64,000 nucleotides of DNA from Isoetes taiwanensis. Taxonomy: Eukaryota > Streptophyta > Lycopodiopsida > Isoetales > Isoetaceae. The number at the start of each line of letters is the position of its first letter. The stretch's first letter is position 1. The notes beneath the pieces were generated by a model. It was given only the letters and a program-made list of their open reading frames with translations, had not been told where the DNA came from and did no database searches. This document shows positions 53,598-64,000 of the stretch, piece after piece. The DNA is taken from positions 1,473,288 to 1,537,287 of the forward strand of contig JAJEKV010000131.1 of NCBI GenBank assembly GCA_021234155.1. The letters are read 5' to 3'. The translations under genes and the position numbers were made by a program.

Positions 53598-56500
53598 AAT
53601 GTTCTTGGTTGACCAAGAGCTAGCACTCGACCATATCCCGAATAGGTAGACTAATGGCCTAGCTATGGAATGGAATGAGAATTCCGTCTTGAACCCATGA
53701 AAATATGGGAGAATTTTTCCCCCATTAGCGGTGGTCGTAATTAGATTAAGTATAGTCTAAGTGGTAGAAATAATATAGTCAAAAGAAACCTTCTAGTAAA
53801 TTTGAGCTCAAGTTGTTCATGAACTGCACCTTCCAAGCAAAAATATTGAACGAGAAATCGCTCAAAAGAAAGCTTGAAAGAAATGGCGTGAAATGACCAC
53901 TACTTGGCCCAAAAAGGAATTAGGAAATTTTGAGAAATAGTTAAGTGATTAGGGGAAGTACCTTAATTATTAACCCATAGTTATAATAAATTTACTCTTA
54001 AGAAAAAGTAGCTAATAAACCTATGGAAACACCTCTACTCCCTAGAAGTTCCCAAATGGTAGCTTGAATCTCTCCCTTACCCTTGTAAAGCGAATTAGAA
54101 GCTAATCTCCGAAGCGGCCATAAGAGTGTCCACCGAATCGAACAGTAATTTAGATCGACCCAAAGGAGCCGCGAAGATAGAGGCAAGATCGCCGAAGAGG
54201 CCACCATCAAGGAAGCTAAGTTGTTGGGAGGACCAAACAAGTAGCCAGGAAGGTCGGAAGCTCCAGCTTGCACCGAACGCCAAGCACTCACCGCCAGCGC
54301 ATAAGCAAATTCTCTTGAGGCTCAAGGACCTAGGCTAGACCCATCTACTTGGCCACTCAAGCCTCATTGTTTCACTCGAGGACAACGACGAAGACTCGCT
54401 AATGATCGCATGGCCTGGGAAATTGAGATCGTGGGCGCCCTGCTCGGCAAGGGAAGAGCAAGTAGCTGGCGGAGCAACTCGGCAACGGAGCAACCCCCGG
54501 CCAACAAGGAGAAAGGGAGAAGAGCAAGTAAAAGCGAGAGCAACTCGGCATCAGGAGCAACCCCAAAGAATGGGAGAGTGGGAAGAGCAAGTAGCAGAGC
54601 AACTTCGGCATAGGAGCAACCCCAAAGAATGTGGAGAGGCGGGGAAGAGCAAGTAGCGAGAGCAACCTCGGAAACGAGCAACCCCAACACCGGGGAAGAA
54701 TAGGGGGCAAAGAAGCGTAAGGAGCAACCTCGGCAATACGAGCAACCCAAGCAGGAAATGAGCAGCTAGAAGGGCGAGCAAACCAATGCTCTAAGAAAAG
54801 CGTACAAAAGAGGCATGAAGCTGGGCGTAGGAAGAGCATGGTTATCGAGAACCACAACCTGAATGGCCGGGAGGAGGATGAGCCCGAGGAAGAAGGACCA
54901 CAACAACAGAGAGGGGCTTAAGGGTTAAAGAAGAAGAGGAGGAGGAGGCCAAAGAAAAGACGAGGCCTCACGCCGGCAACCATATCCAATGCGGTCCAAG
55001 GAGGGCAACATCAGTGAGAAGCTACTTAAAGCTCAAGCAAGATATGGAGTACGAAGAAGAAGGCAAACATACAAGATTTATCTCCGCCAAAACGATCGAC
55101 AAGGCAGCCGACTAGAGTCGAAAATCAAGCCTCCACCACCTTGACCCGATTCCCCCGAAGAAGGTCCGCCATGGGCCAAATCCCCAGCACAGTAGAGCTG
55201 CCCAGCATATTCGACATTGCCAACATCATACCAGTCTGATGATCCAGAAACTCTCTTTCGAGTGCCTACATCAAAGGTCTATTGAGGAGTTCAAGATGGG
55301 CCATGACTACGGAACCACATCAACGATGGCGGGATCTCGCCAGGAAGCGGCCAAAGCCGAGGAGGCCAAGATCTGCACCATTCATGCCAAGAGGATGACC
55401 ATTACGCTCAAGAGCATGAACCTAGCACGGAGGATTAGAAAAAAAAAAAAAATGAAATTTAGGAATCTTTGAATAAGATTTTGAACTTGTATGTATATAT
55501 GTTCCTAGAATTAATGGTTGTATGTATATATATGGAGTCAAAGTCAACTCGGGTTGGATCGCGAGAAAGGCCTCTGCGTCGCAAACGCAGGTCTCATTTT
55601 CGCGAAGCAACCCGGTTTGCCAAAGAAGAAGAAAAAAAAAAGTCAAAGTCAAAGTCAACTCGGGCCCTCTGCGACCCCGAGCAGGGCTATTTCTCGCGAC
55701 GCCACCCGATTTCGGCATTTTGACAGTTATAGGTGTCCAATTTGAGTAATAAAAGTTGCTAGTTAGGTTAGAATCATGCTGAAAAGTCATGTTAGGATGT
55801 TTAAATTCCCAAAACCCTTCATAGGAATAGAATTGACGGCAAGGGTTGCATCGCTGAAAAACCACTCTGCGCCCTTGGCCTTGAGCCCTTTCTCATGACG
55901 CCACCCGATTTAAGCCCAATTTTGCCTAAATTGACCAATTTTGACCCAACAAATTGCCATGTAGTGTTTCTTGCTTTGCTTTGTTTAGAATTGCACTTCA
56001 TGGTAGCTCATTTGGACAACCATGGCTATAGATTCAAAGTCTTCCCATCGGGAACCTTTGTGCCGCGGAACCCGAGGTACCCTAGTCTATAAAAAGGGTC
56101 CCTCATTTGTCATTTTCTCCCCATCGGCTGCTCTCTCGGCTCCTTTGGCGATTTTCTAGCCCTTTGCTTAATCCCGCAGACCATTTTTCATAGCTATCTG
56201 CGCTCAATGGCACCATCAAGCTTTGTTAGATGGTGCGATGAGGCCGTAGAAACAAGCCTTCCATGTATTTGATCATCTTTTTTATCTCCATGCCATTTTG
56301 ACTACAACTCCCTATTACACCGACATCATTTGCCAATATGACCAAGCCTTATAGTTAGAACCAAGATCCTTAAGCTAGATAGAGACAGCATCTGCACTCA
56401 TCACAGCTTAGTTGTCGCTCTTATCTTGCTAAGTGTCTTCTTGTCTACATATAGGTAGTATAATTAAACCTTTTCCTTAGAAACCCGGCTAGTTGCTAAG

Positions 56501-59229
56501 GCCTTAGAAATTGTTGTCACATCGTTGGTATGATACACCAACACCGTTATAGGTGCACTTTCGGCCATACCTTTGTATCATAGATAATTATCTAGAAATT
56601 CATCCTATCTAGGTAATTGAGTCTAGCACACCAAGTACACCCAGTGAATGAGTCTCCTTCTACCACCCCCATGATAGTAAATAAGTACCTTTCTCAGTGC
56701 CTAGTAGAGTGCCAAATGCCAAGTGGGTCATTTGAGGTAGAGTGGATAAAGGTATAAAAATAGGGTTTGTAAAGTAAGTAGCCATAAATAATTGTTGTGT
56801 GATAGTATTAGTTGCCTTGTGTCGTAGGGGCGATAATATAGGGTAGGAGAATCTTCCTTGTAGATTCTCCGCGGTGGAACCACTTTCGACAACATCAACG
56901 AATCGGCGAGAGGGCAACCTTATGGAGGAAGCTTCAGCAAATCAAAGGCCAAGATGGTGTCTGCGGAAGCCGAACACGAAAAAATAAAGGAGAGCCTATA
57001 GGAAGAACGATTGCGACATCGGATTAGACACAAGGCGCCAAGAGGGCTATGCAGCGATCAATGGGCATCATGGCACTTACAAAATTGCTCACATTAGGGG
57101 AAGGGTATCTCCTAGTCAAGGATATTCTCCAAGTGCCATATTGCCTCGAGGAACAACCCTACATCGATGACTGATGTCACAGCTATGCCACCAACAAGTA
57201 GACTTCATCGACTTATGATCCCTAAAAGATGAGACTGGACAAACCTCCTCAGAAGGGAAATTATCATAGGTATCCAGGCCATAGTAGTATCAAATTTGGA
57301 CTTCAAGCAAACATGCTTGACTAAGGAGGTACTACAAGCCAGCAAGGGTGGGCTTCTCAGGAATAGAAATTTCTTCCTCATCAGCCCGATACTTCAGAGC
57401 AGCTGCATCAACCTCGACAGCGCCATCTCAAGATCACGACAATCTTCTGTTGTAGAGATTGGAGGTCAAGCACCATCAAGAAGAGGCATCATGAGGGACC
57501 AAATACCAGAATTATTAATTGATCAGTCAAGATTAGTCCTTGTAGATGGATGCACATAAACTCCTCTAAGCAAGAGAAGTTGCACAGTTAGAAGTGGTAA
57601 AGCACTCAACATTGTCATCAGCCTTATAACAACAGCATGCAATCAGCAGGACGAAGAATAGAATCGACAAGGTCAACACCACAATATCAATCCAGGAGTT
57701 AGAAGAATCATCCTCGAATCTACCGTAACCTTCAAGGCGGATGGAGTCAAACCGAAAGATTCTGCACTTAGATGGTGAACATGACCTCCAAGCCTTTGGG
57801 ATGCAACACCGAGCCTTATGTAGCCACTACATCAAGCAAGTCCACTAAGAGGGATAATGTTAGTGAAGATAATCAACATCAACATTTAGGACGAGAAGAG
57901 TCAAGAGTCAGAATATGTTCGACAAAAGGAATAGGGCACAGGAATGATTATACAACAACTCCAAGGAGACCAGATCTTTTCAACAACTTATGAATCATCG
58001 TCTTGCTACTCCAACGACTAACGACTATACCAGCTTTAAGCAAGCTAGGGGACCTATTAGATAGTTGAGCTTCTTAGAATTATGGGTGATAACATCCATG
58101 ATGGGATGGGCACGAAATTTCGAGTAGATTTTTTTTGTCTTTTCCTTTAGAAAGATGGACCCAAGAATGGAGCAAAGCTTCAAGTATTGGGAAGAAAATG
58201 TATGGAGTACAATAATTGTATACATTCTTGTGCAGATATCCAACATATTGGAACCTCTTAGTGAGAGCTTGATCACCTCGCTAAGAAGGATTCAATAATA
58301 GGATAACCGTCGACCATGTATATGACGAGTACTTCCGCAGCATAAGGAATAATCCGACCAAATGAAGAGAAGCAATCTAATAAGTCCGGCCAACTTCTTA
58401 GATGGCATCAACTCAAAGGTGGGGCTATTTCAAGAGGGCAATAATTAAGAAAGGGTAGATCCTAGAGTATAGATTAGATCTAAAACAAGAATAATTATCT
58501 AATCATATAGTTTTCTATGTGTGCCCAAAAGTAATGTCATCTTGAGCTAACTTGTGGCCATAGGATTTATGTAAGTAGTTCTTTAACTTGTAATTTTGCA
58601 CCTCCTAGATGAGCCGGACATCTTTAAGAGCAAGACTCTTAAGTCTAAATCTAGGCCGATAATTAAGCCAAGGCCAAGTAATTAGCAGCACCAACGGAAC
58701 AAGAGTCAAGTTAGACATCAACCTAGAAGCAAAAGTAGAGCATCGGCACCAACTTATGTACATTGGCAATTATGACCTCACAATAAGCATGCAATATTAA
58801 AAGGCGGCTAAAGCAATAATTGATTATTATAAGCAAGAGATACTTATCCCAGCACTAAAGGGCAAGTACCTTATAATTTAAGTTAAGTAATTCCAATCGT
58901 TACAGCGCATGTCGGTAAAAGCAATTACTTAAGTGCATCATGAGGAATGAGGTCATACACAAGCTACAAGTTGTCGGACCCCAAGCCTTAATAGTAAGAA
59001 GGAAGATGCTACTTGAAGCAAATTGCCTTGGGCAATTTCTAAGTTAATCAAGAAGTCCCATGATATATCTCGGGTGAAATTTGAGAGCTTTTGCTCTATA
59101 GAGGCATAGAGTCCGAAATCACTCTTGCACTTGGGCCGAGGAGCCCGCAAGGCTCTTTATAGAATCAGCACTTCCGAACTAGCGAGAGCTCAAGAAGCGG
59201 TTGTAGGAGTGGGGATCCTTTTACCAAGA
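53598..59229. other. Chromovirus interior without recognisable gag or protease
   Basis: I find no capsid, zinc-knuckle or DSGA/DTGA motif in any frame. Contents noted: a minisatellite at 54460-54760, a repeated AGTCAAAGTCAACTCG phrase at 55540 and 55640, and a strong TATA-like CTATAAAAAGG at about 56089 that may belong to another LTR inserted at about 55.4-56.6 kb. Short frames at 57296, 57772 and elsewhere lack motifs. Confidence 0.4.
54460..54760. repeat. Minisatellite, about five copies of a ~60 bp unit
   Basis: The landmark AGCAACTCGGCA (or a close variant) recurs at roughly 54473, 54540, 54600, 54661 and 54723, each followed by GAGCAACCCC and preceded by AGAGCAAGTA. The minus strand consequently encodes repeated Leu/Ala-rich peptide, which I do not take as real coding. 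Confidence 0.8.
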
Positions 59230-59234
59230 TGGAA

Positions 59235-59640
59235 GTCTAAAGGTGTATATCAACCATGGGCAGCTCAACAAACAACGACATAATGGATCAGCCCAAGAAG
59301 CGGGATTCTTCTACAAAATCGACTTAAGCTTCGGGCAATCAGCAAATAAGGATGAAGGGGAAGATAATTATAAGACTCCTTCAAAACTTGGTATGGGCAC
59401 TATCACTTCCGCGGTGATGCCCTTGAGTCTATGGAATGCTCCACCAACTTCGTATGCATTTGAGGGCGACATCTTGAAGATTCCTTGGATGATTTCTTCA
59501 TCAATTCTCTTCCGGACGACATCGTGATCTACAGACAAATCAATGGAAGAGCATGCGTAGTGGAGATGTTAAGGCGTAAGCCACTCATTGGCAAGCTTTT
59601 TTGAAGCAGCAATTTGCAATGCCATCTCCACTTCGACAAG
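59235..59640 (+). pseudogene. Chromovirus reverse transcriptase remnant
   Basis: Readable blocks: GQLNKQ (usually ALNKxT), FYKIDLSFGQ (motif A, usually SKIDLRSGYHQ), EGEDNYKTPSKLGM, VMPLSLWNAPPTSYAFEGDI (usually VMPFGLTNAPATFQ) and, in a shifted frame, FPDDIVIYR for the YLDDILV box. Gypsy-type RT is clear, but the catalytic boxes are mutated and the frame is broken. Confidence 0.75.
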
Positions 59641-59942
59641 CGAATTCGGCAAGAAGATAGAAGAAGCCATCTTCCCCAACATGGAGTTCAAGCACATGAT
59701 GGGCTAGTCCTTACAAAGAGTGCAAGAACGGATTAAGAAAGAGAACCTTCAAATATTTTAAAAGGAAGGTAATCTTTAATATCAAAGAACAACTATACTC
59801 AAAGCATAAGGAGTAAGAAAAATTTTTCAGGACACATAATAGCCCTATTTCCTATATGCAAAATTTATAAAGGTCTACTTCAAGATTAGAAGTAGCTACT
59901 TACGGCGGACATGAAGAAGCGGATAGTCGATATATATCAAGA

Positions 59943-60470
59943 ATGTCGGTGGCATCCCGTGGACAAAGGGCGGAACAACTTCGAATTTTAGGAGTTTTGG
60001 AACCTTGGGCGGTGCCAGACGCCAAGTGGGAAGTCTTCAGCATGGGTTTTATAATTGGCCTTCCAAGGACAACAAGAAGCTTTGAAGCCTTGATGGTTGT
60101 GGTATATAGTTTATCAAAAGAGCACATACTTGCCATGCCACACCATAGACACAGCCTTGGATCTAGCCATGGGGTCTACATAAGAGTTCTTTTAGGCTGC
60201 ATGGAAGGCGTAGGTCGATCATCACCAATAGAGATCCGGAGTTCTTTAGCGACGTTTAGCAGCACTTCTTCAACACGAGCTGCACCAACTTGTTGATGGG
60301 TTTTGCTTATCTTTTGCAGTCAAATCGGCAAAGGGACCGCACCAACACAATTTTGGAGAGTACGTTGAGGAACTATGATTGGAACAAGTAATCCAAATGG
60401 GCCGAATACATCCACCGGGTCAATTACGTACAATAATATGAAGCAAGAGTCATCGAAGATGTCTCCCCCA
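59943..60470 (+). pseudogene. Chromovirus integrase remnant
   Basis: PDAKWEVFSMGFIIGLPRTT corresponds to PxxxWxxISMDFIxGLP with the first catalytic Asp replaced by Gly. MVVVYSLSKEHILAMP corresponds to VVVDRLSK with Asp replaced by Tyr. Later, QHFFNTSCTNLLMGFAY, QSNRQRDRTN and LESTLRNYD match the region after the third catalytic residue. The enzyme is inactive as written. Confidence 0.8.
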
Positions 60471-60655
60471 TGATCAGTTACAGTTATCAATGCTTGACCC
60501 TAGTTATGTGGCATACTCTAGTGCCCTAGGTGGAAGTTTCTCAACAACGACAGCATGTATGCAATAGCTTTTGGTAGAAGTGTGAGAACATCTTCAACAG
60601 CATGGGCACATCTGAAGAGTCTAGCAGGTAGACATAAAACTCCTCGGGAGTTGTT

Positions 60656-61062
60656 TTGTTGTGGCAGATAAAGTTGGCTCAAGTAAAGGTTAAGCAAGGG
60701 AAGCTTCGCATCGGCAATTGTAAGAAGCTCGCCCTAGGTGGGCCGGTCCATTCAGGATCTTGGAGAAAAGTGGGCTCTCAAGCCTACAAGTGGAATCTCT
60801 TGGCCCACCTTAAGGTCTTCCATGTAAGTTTATTGAAAAGGCACGATCCTAACCCTGAGGAGGTTTTGGCTACTCCAACTTTGTTGGAAATGACAGAGGA
60901 TCAACTTGAAATTGTGCCTGAATTGCTTCTTGATAAGTCATTCAAGACTCAATTCCTTCAGTATTTGGTCATGTGAAAGCACTTACCCGTGGAAGACGCG
61001 GCATGGGTATTGAAGCAGGATTTGGAGAAACAATACCCAGAATTTATGAAGGAGTTTGATGG
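60656..61062 (+). pseudogene. Chromovirus integrase C-terminus and chromodomain
   Basis: KVFHVSLLKRHDPNPEEV is the conserved end of the integrase, followed by VPELLLDKSFKT, FLQYLVM, a TGA at 60974-60976 where the family has Trp (VKWKG), then KHLPVEDAAWVLKQDLEKQYP, the chromodomain aromatic cage and C-terminal helix. Chromodomains steer integration toward modified histones. The frame is continuous across the single stop. Confidence 0.85.
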
Positions 61063-61184
61063 GCGAGTCGTCTCCGACTTGGTCGACCCCGACTTGCCAG
61101 GTGGTTAGCTAGTATGTTGTTAGTTAGCCTTAAGCCTGGCGCATGCATTCTAGTTAGTAGGGTGCATGTGCCGTAACCTTGATC

Positions 61185-61520
61185 GTGTGGGCGATGATGG
61201 GATACGCCTTTTAGGGCATTCTCTCTAGGCCACACGCACCAAAGAGGTGCATGACCATTAGGGTCATGTGAGTGAGGAATGAGGCATGGTGGGCGATGAT
61301 GGGACATCGATCGATGATCTCTATGCCACGATCGCGGGGCAATGCACACCTGCCGTAGGAGGGTCATGGTGAAGGTTAAAAGTGATCATCTTGTGATGAT
61401 GGGATCGCGTGAGGCGTTCCCTAGCCGAAACCCTCGGGGCATGATGCCCTTGGGGTGTACTCGATCCGGGGATGCGTGTACAAGGTAGCACTAAATCATG
61501 GGCAATGATGGGAGCATCTA
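61185..61520 (+). repeat. Four diverged ~100 bp repeats between chromodomain and PPT
   Basis: GGGCGATGATGGGA at about 61190 and 61290, TTGTGATGATGGGATCG at about 61390 and GGGCAATGATGGGAGC at about 61500 mark the units; each is followed some 70 bases later by ATGC/GGGGCA text. This is non-coding 3' sequence of the element. Confidence 0.6.
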
Positions 61521-61955
61521 AATGATCCCTAAGCTCAAATCCGAAAAGGGCCATGATCTTGGGCAAGGTAGTAGGACAACCTTGGCCATGGTTCGCTCAA
61601 GGAGGTAAGGGGGTGGTCCCCTAAAACCACAAATTATTAACTAAACTAACGTAATGTGCTCCTTTTGCGAGGCAAGTAGAAGGAGGACTTCAACGAGGCG
61701 TTACGAGAAGATAGGGGGAGCCATAATTTAGATTATGAACCCTAATAACTCTTATAATAGTATTTTGAATTATTATAAGAAATAACGGTGTTAAGGCTAT
61801 ATAATTTTGTATAAGTACAAATATAGCCTAAATTTTGACCTTTTAACTAATAAAACTTGATTGCTAAACTAAACTAAAGGTTATGACATGTTGTTGTTTT
61901 ACGGGCATAAGGTTCGTTCGTCACCTTAGCGCAATGCTGAGGACAGCATTGTCCT

Positions 61956-61968
61956 AAGGGGGGGAGAA
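61956..61968 (+). other. Polypurine tract
   Basis: AAGGGGGGGAGAA directly abuts the TG of the 3' LTR, the standard second-strand primer of LTR retrotransposons. Confidence 0.9.
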
Positions 61969-63600
61969 TGTGACGGTCCAGGGGAATATACGCCATAAAT
62001 ACGTATATTCCTGGATCCGTCACTATACAAGTCTATCTTCATAGCCTTGTATACCATAGATTGGGGCATTAGGGGCATGGCCATGTTATTCTCATAACTT
62101 AGCCAACCATAGGTTAGACCATTATCCACGTGGCCTTAACCTATGGGGGCACCCGCCACACGATTCACGATTGGTGCCACGTGGCATCCTAGGTGGACCT
62201 AACTTATATAGGTCAAACCCTAACCCTAGGCCTCTTTCCAGCCCTAGCACCCGGAGACTCACCTACTGTTCGAAACCCGTTTTGAACATCGCTTGTTGTG
62301 GCATAGGCTGGTGCAGGCCCAGCCAGGTAGACTTGTTCTTGGGTAGGAGGCAGGCATCTAGGTGAGTCAAGACCATGGAGGCACACCTGATCCGGAGGGA
62401 GAGCTTCAGAGCGGTATGTAGGATAGTAGTTGTGATAGCTTATCCGAATTAGCATTCCAGATATGCTAGTATCTTGTATCTAGAGTAGAGCCATCCTAGA
62501 ACCCGTATTCAACATCTTGAACCCTAATCAATGAACCCTAACTATTAGTTAGATTTGTATGATTAGGTTAAGATGTTCTTCTTATGATTATTCTCATGAT
62601 GTGATGATTATGTGATGATGGTTGATCATGTTTGCTCCTCTTGTATTGGGAAGGGGGATAGAGACCTAGAGCCATATGTAGTATGCTCCTAGATTAGATC
62701 CCTTAGTTCCTATTAGTTGCGGCTTTGTGCATTAGGGCCCACCAGGCTATCGAGGCTATGATATGACTTCAAACCACATACATGGGGCTAGAGGGAAAGT
62801 GGAGGGAGGATCCTGCCGGAGTGGGGGGGCCGGGGGATCCCATAGTGGGCTAGGCTTATGGTCGGTCACTTCATTGGGGCGGGCATGGGTCCGACACCTC
62901 ACCGGGCAATGGTGTTGCCACCTCTCGAGGCTGCAAGTGTTGGCTTGGCTCGTTTTGGGGGTTAAGTTTGAGTGCGAATGGGTGTGTGCCCCCGCGATTC
63001 TCTAGCCTCCACCGGGAACCTCTAGACCACAGGAAGGGGAGATGCAACCCTTCTGCCTCGCCCGGACCCGAGGAGATGCAACACGGGTAGTCCCGTGGGT
63101 GATGCCATGGGATTGCATATCCGAAGGCTAGAGTCATGCCCGAGCCCGATTTAGCCCATCCGCAAAGTATGCACGGGGAGGGGCGGATGGAGTGGTCAAC
63201 CCTAGCCATTGTCTATAGCCAGCCCCGCCATTGTTATGACTCGGTGCGCTCTATCTTGAGGCCTAGCCGGGTCAGTCATCCTCCTTATGAGTGGGAGCCA
63301 TGGGTAGGAGCTCTTATGTTTTATGGCATAGGATTATCTTCTTTGCGGTTGTGGATATGTGATGGACTACCCTTCGAGGTAGTATGTTGTATTGTTATTG
63401 CTAGTTACGGCGTTGTTTATGCTTCATTTGTGATAGGAGCCCATAGGGGAAGGGCGGCAAGAAGACACCTTCATGTCCCCTGCCCGCACTAGGATTCTCT
63501 CAGTCTTGAGTTAGATGGAGGGCCCATGCGGTTGATGGACCGGATGGGGATTTCCTACCCGAGTGTACGGCGAGGCGTAGATATTTAGCAGGGCGTCCGC
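61969..63600 (+). repeat. Chromovirus 3' LTR
   Basis: Begins TGTGACGGTCC and aligns with 51947-53585. Its end is corrupted (GCGTCCGC where the 5' LTR has GCGTCACA), just before the target duplication. Confidence 0.88.
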
Positions 63601-63605
63601 GAGAC
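63601..63605 (+). repeat. Target-site duplication GAGAC (right)
   Basis: Matches 51942-51946; host gag sequence resumes after it. Confidence 0.75.
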
Positions 63606-64000
63606 ACCGTCGTCGGCTAAGACATCCAAAAACTTTGCAACTTAAGGCAAGGCTCTACGCCCGGCCGGTGATATGCATCGAATTTAAGTCAAATTGCGGT
63701 AATAACCGCACCGGATGATATTGCACTTGAGATTGCTTCCGAAGGGGTTCTACGAGAGGATGTCAAAGATATGTTGTTGTCTATGGAGGATCTCCGAGTT
63801 TGGAAGAAGCCATCAGTTGCGGTTGATGTGATAATCGGCTCTTCTTGAGCGTAGGCAGAGAGAGACGTGGTCGAGTCTTTCCAATTACACAAGCCTTTAT
63901 AACTTCGCCTTCCCGGAGCCTTATCGTAGAATCTAGCGTATCACGGACTGAGCCTATCACGGTCGATCGAGGCGGTTCGAGGACCCTTATGCCGCGTAGA
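63606..64000 (+). pseudogene. Ty3/gypsy gag of the outer element, continuation
   Basis: In shifting frames: KLCNLRQGS-like text (typical LRQGxxxVxxYxxxF block), REDVKDMLLSMED, SLEEAISC and CDNRLF, the second half of the retrotransposon gag domain. With the block at 51581-51946 it forms a complete gag domain once the 11.65 kb insertion and its duplicated GAGAC are discounted. It continues past the window edge. Confidence 0.8.

Larger units (their letters stand above)
51947..63600 (+). mobile_element. Ty3/gypsy chromovirus, nested, structurally near-complete
   Basis: LTRs of 1639 and about 1632 bp, TG..CA termini with 7-base inverted ends (TGTGACG/CGTCACA), a PBS, a PPT and a 5 bp target duplication. 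Pol order RT, integrase, chromodomain identifies a chromovirus. The first 5.6 kb of the interior has no recognisable gag or protease and contains minisatellites and possibly another inserted LTR, so the copy is not autonomous. Confidence 0.9.

Noticed and set aside
54399-54857. Long Leu/Ala/Ser-rich minus-strand open frames
   Set aside because: They arise from the ~60 bp minisatellite, which is open in several frames at once.

Overview
The window looks like nuclear DNA of a land plant with a large, repeat-rich genome. Evidence: GT-AG introns, a plant-type MAP kinase kinase kinase, LTR retrotransposons with initiator-tRNA-Met primer sites, LINEs and a Tourist-like MITE. Tyrosine-recombinase (DUF3504/Crypton-like) remnants and a ParB-like plus DNA-methyltransferase gene are unusual for seed plants and make a fern or other seed-free plant my best guess; this is inference. 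I see no bacterial operon, rRNA, functional tRNA or CRISPR array.

Layout. 1.6-4.4 kb (+): a nine-exon MAPKKK, the best-supported host gene, carrying single-base indels in homopolymers. 7.0-7.9 kb (-): tyrosine-recombinase remnant. 9.2-11.2 kb (-): 5'-truncated LINE. 12.4-13.1 kb: miniature LTR element (TRIM). 14.4-16.5 kb: tandem repeats. 16.7-20.1 kb (+): a second tyrosine-recombinase remnant whose 5' part is tandemly duplicated. 21.8-32.1 kb (-): exons that may form one unrecognised host gene, with a MITE and two copia fragments between them. 33.4-45.2 kb: copia and LINE fragments, including a roughly 4 kb tandem duplication of a LINE/copia composite. 46.4-48.0 kb (+): a different LINE with ORF1 and an endonuclease domain.

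48.4-50.7 kb (-): the most unusual locus, an intron-bearing gene that joins a ParB/Srx-like domain to the C-terminal half of an N4/N6-type DNA methyltransferase. It has four in-frame stops. Five copies of the palindrome CGGTATAAATTTATACCG (two perfect, three with one to three changes) sit in its introns and 5' flank and nowhere else I could see in the window.

51.0-64.0 kb (+): a nested pair of Ty3/gypsy elements. The outer element has an LTR with a perfect five-unit heat shock element and a gag gene. An 11.65 kb chromovirus has inserted into that gag, flanked by the target duplication GAGAC, and gag resumes at 63.6 kb. The chromovirus has 1.63 kb LTRs, PBS, PPT, decayed RT and integrase, and a chromodomain.

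Duplicated copies (LTR pair, LINE/copia pair) differ largely by small indels at CAG/CTG sites and homopolymers, and the MAPKKK frameshifts are also at homopolymers. Some apparent breaks may therefore be residual sequencing error, not decay.
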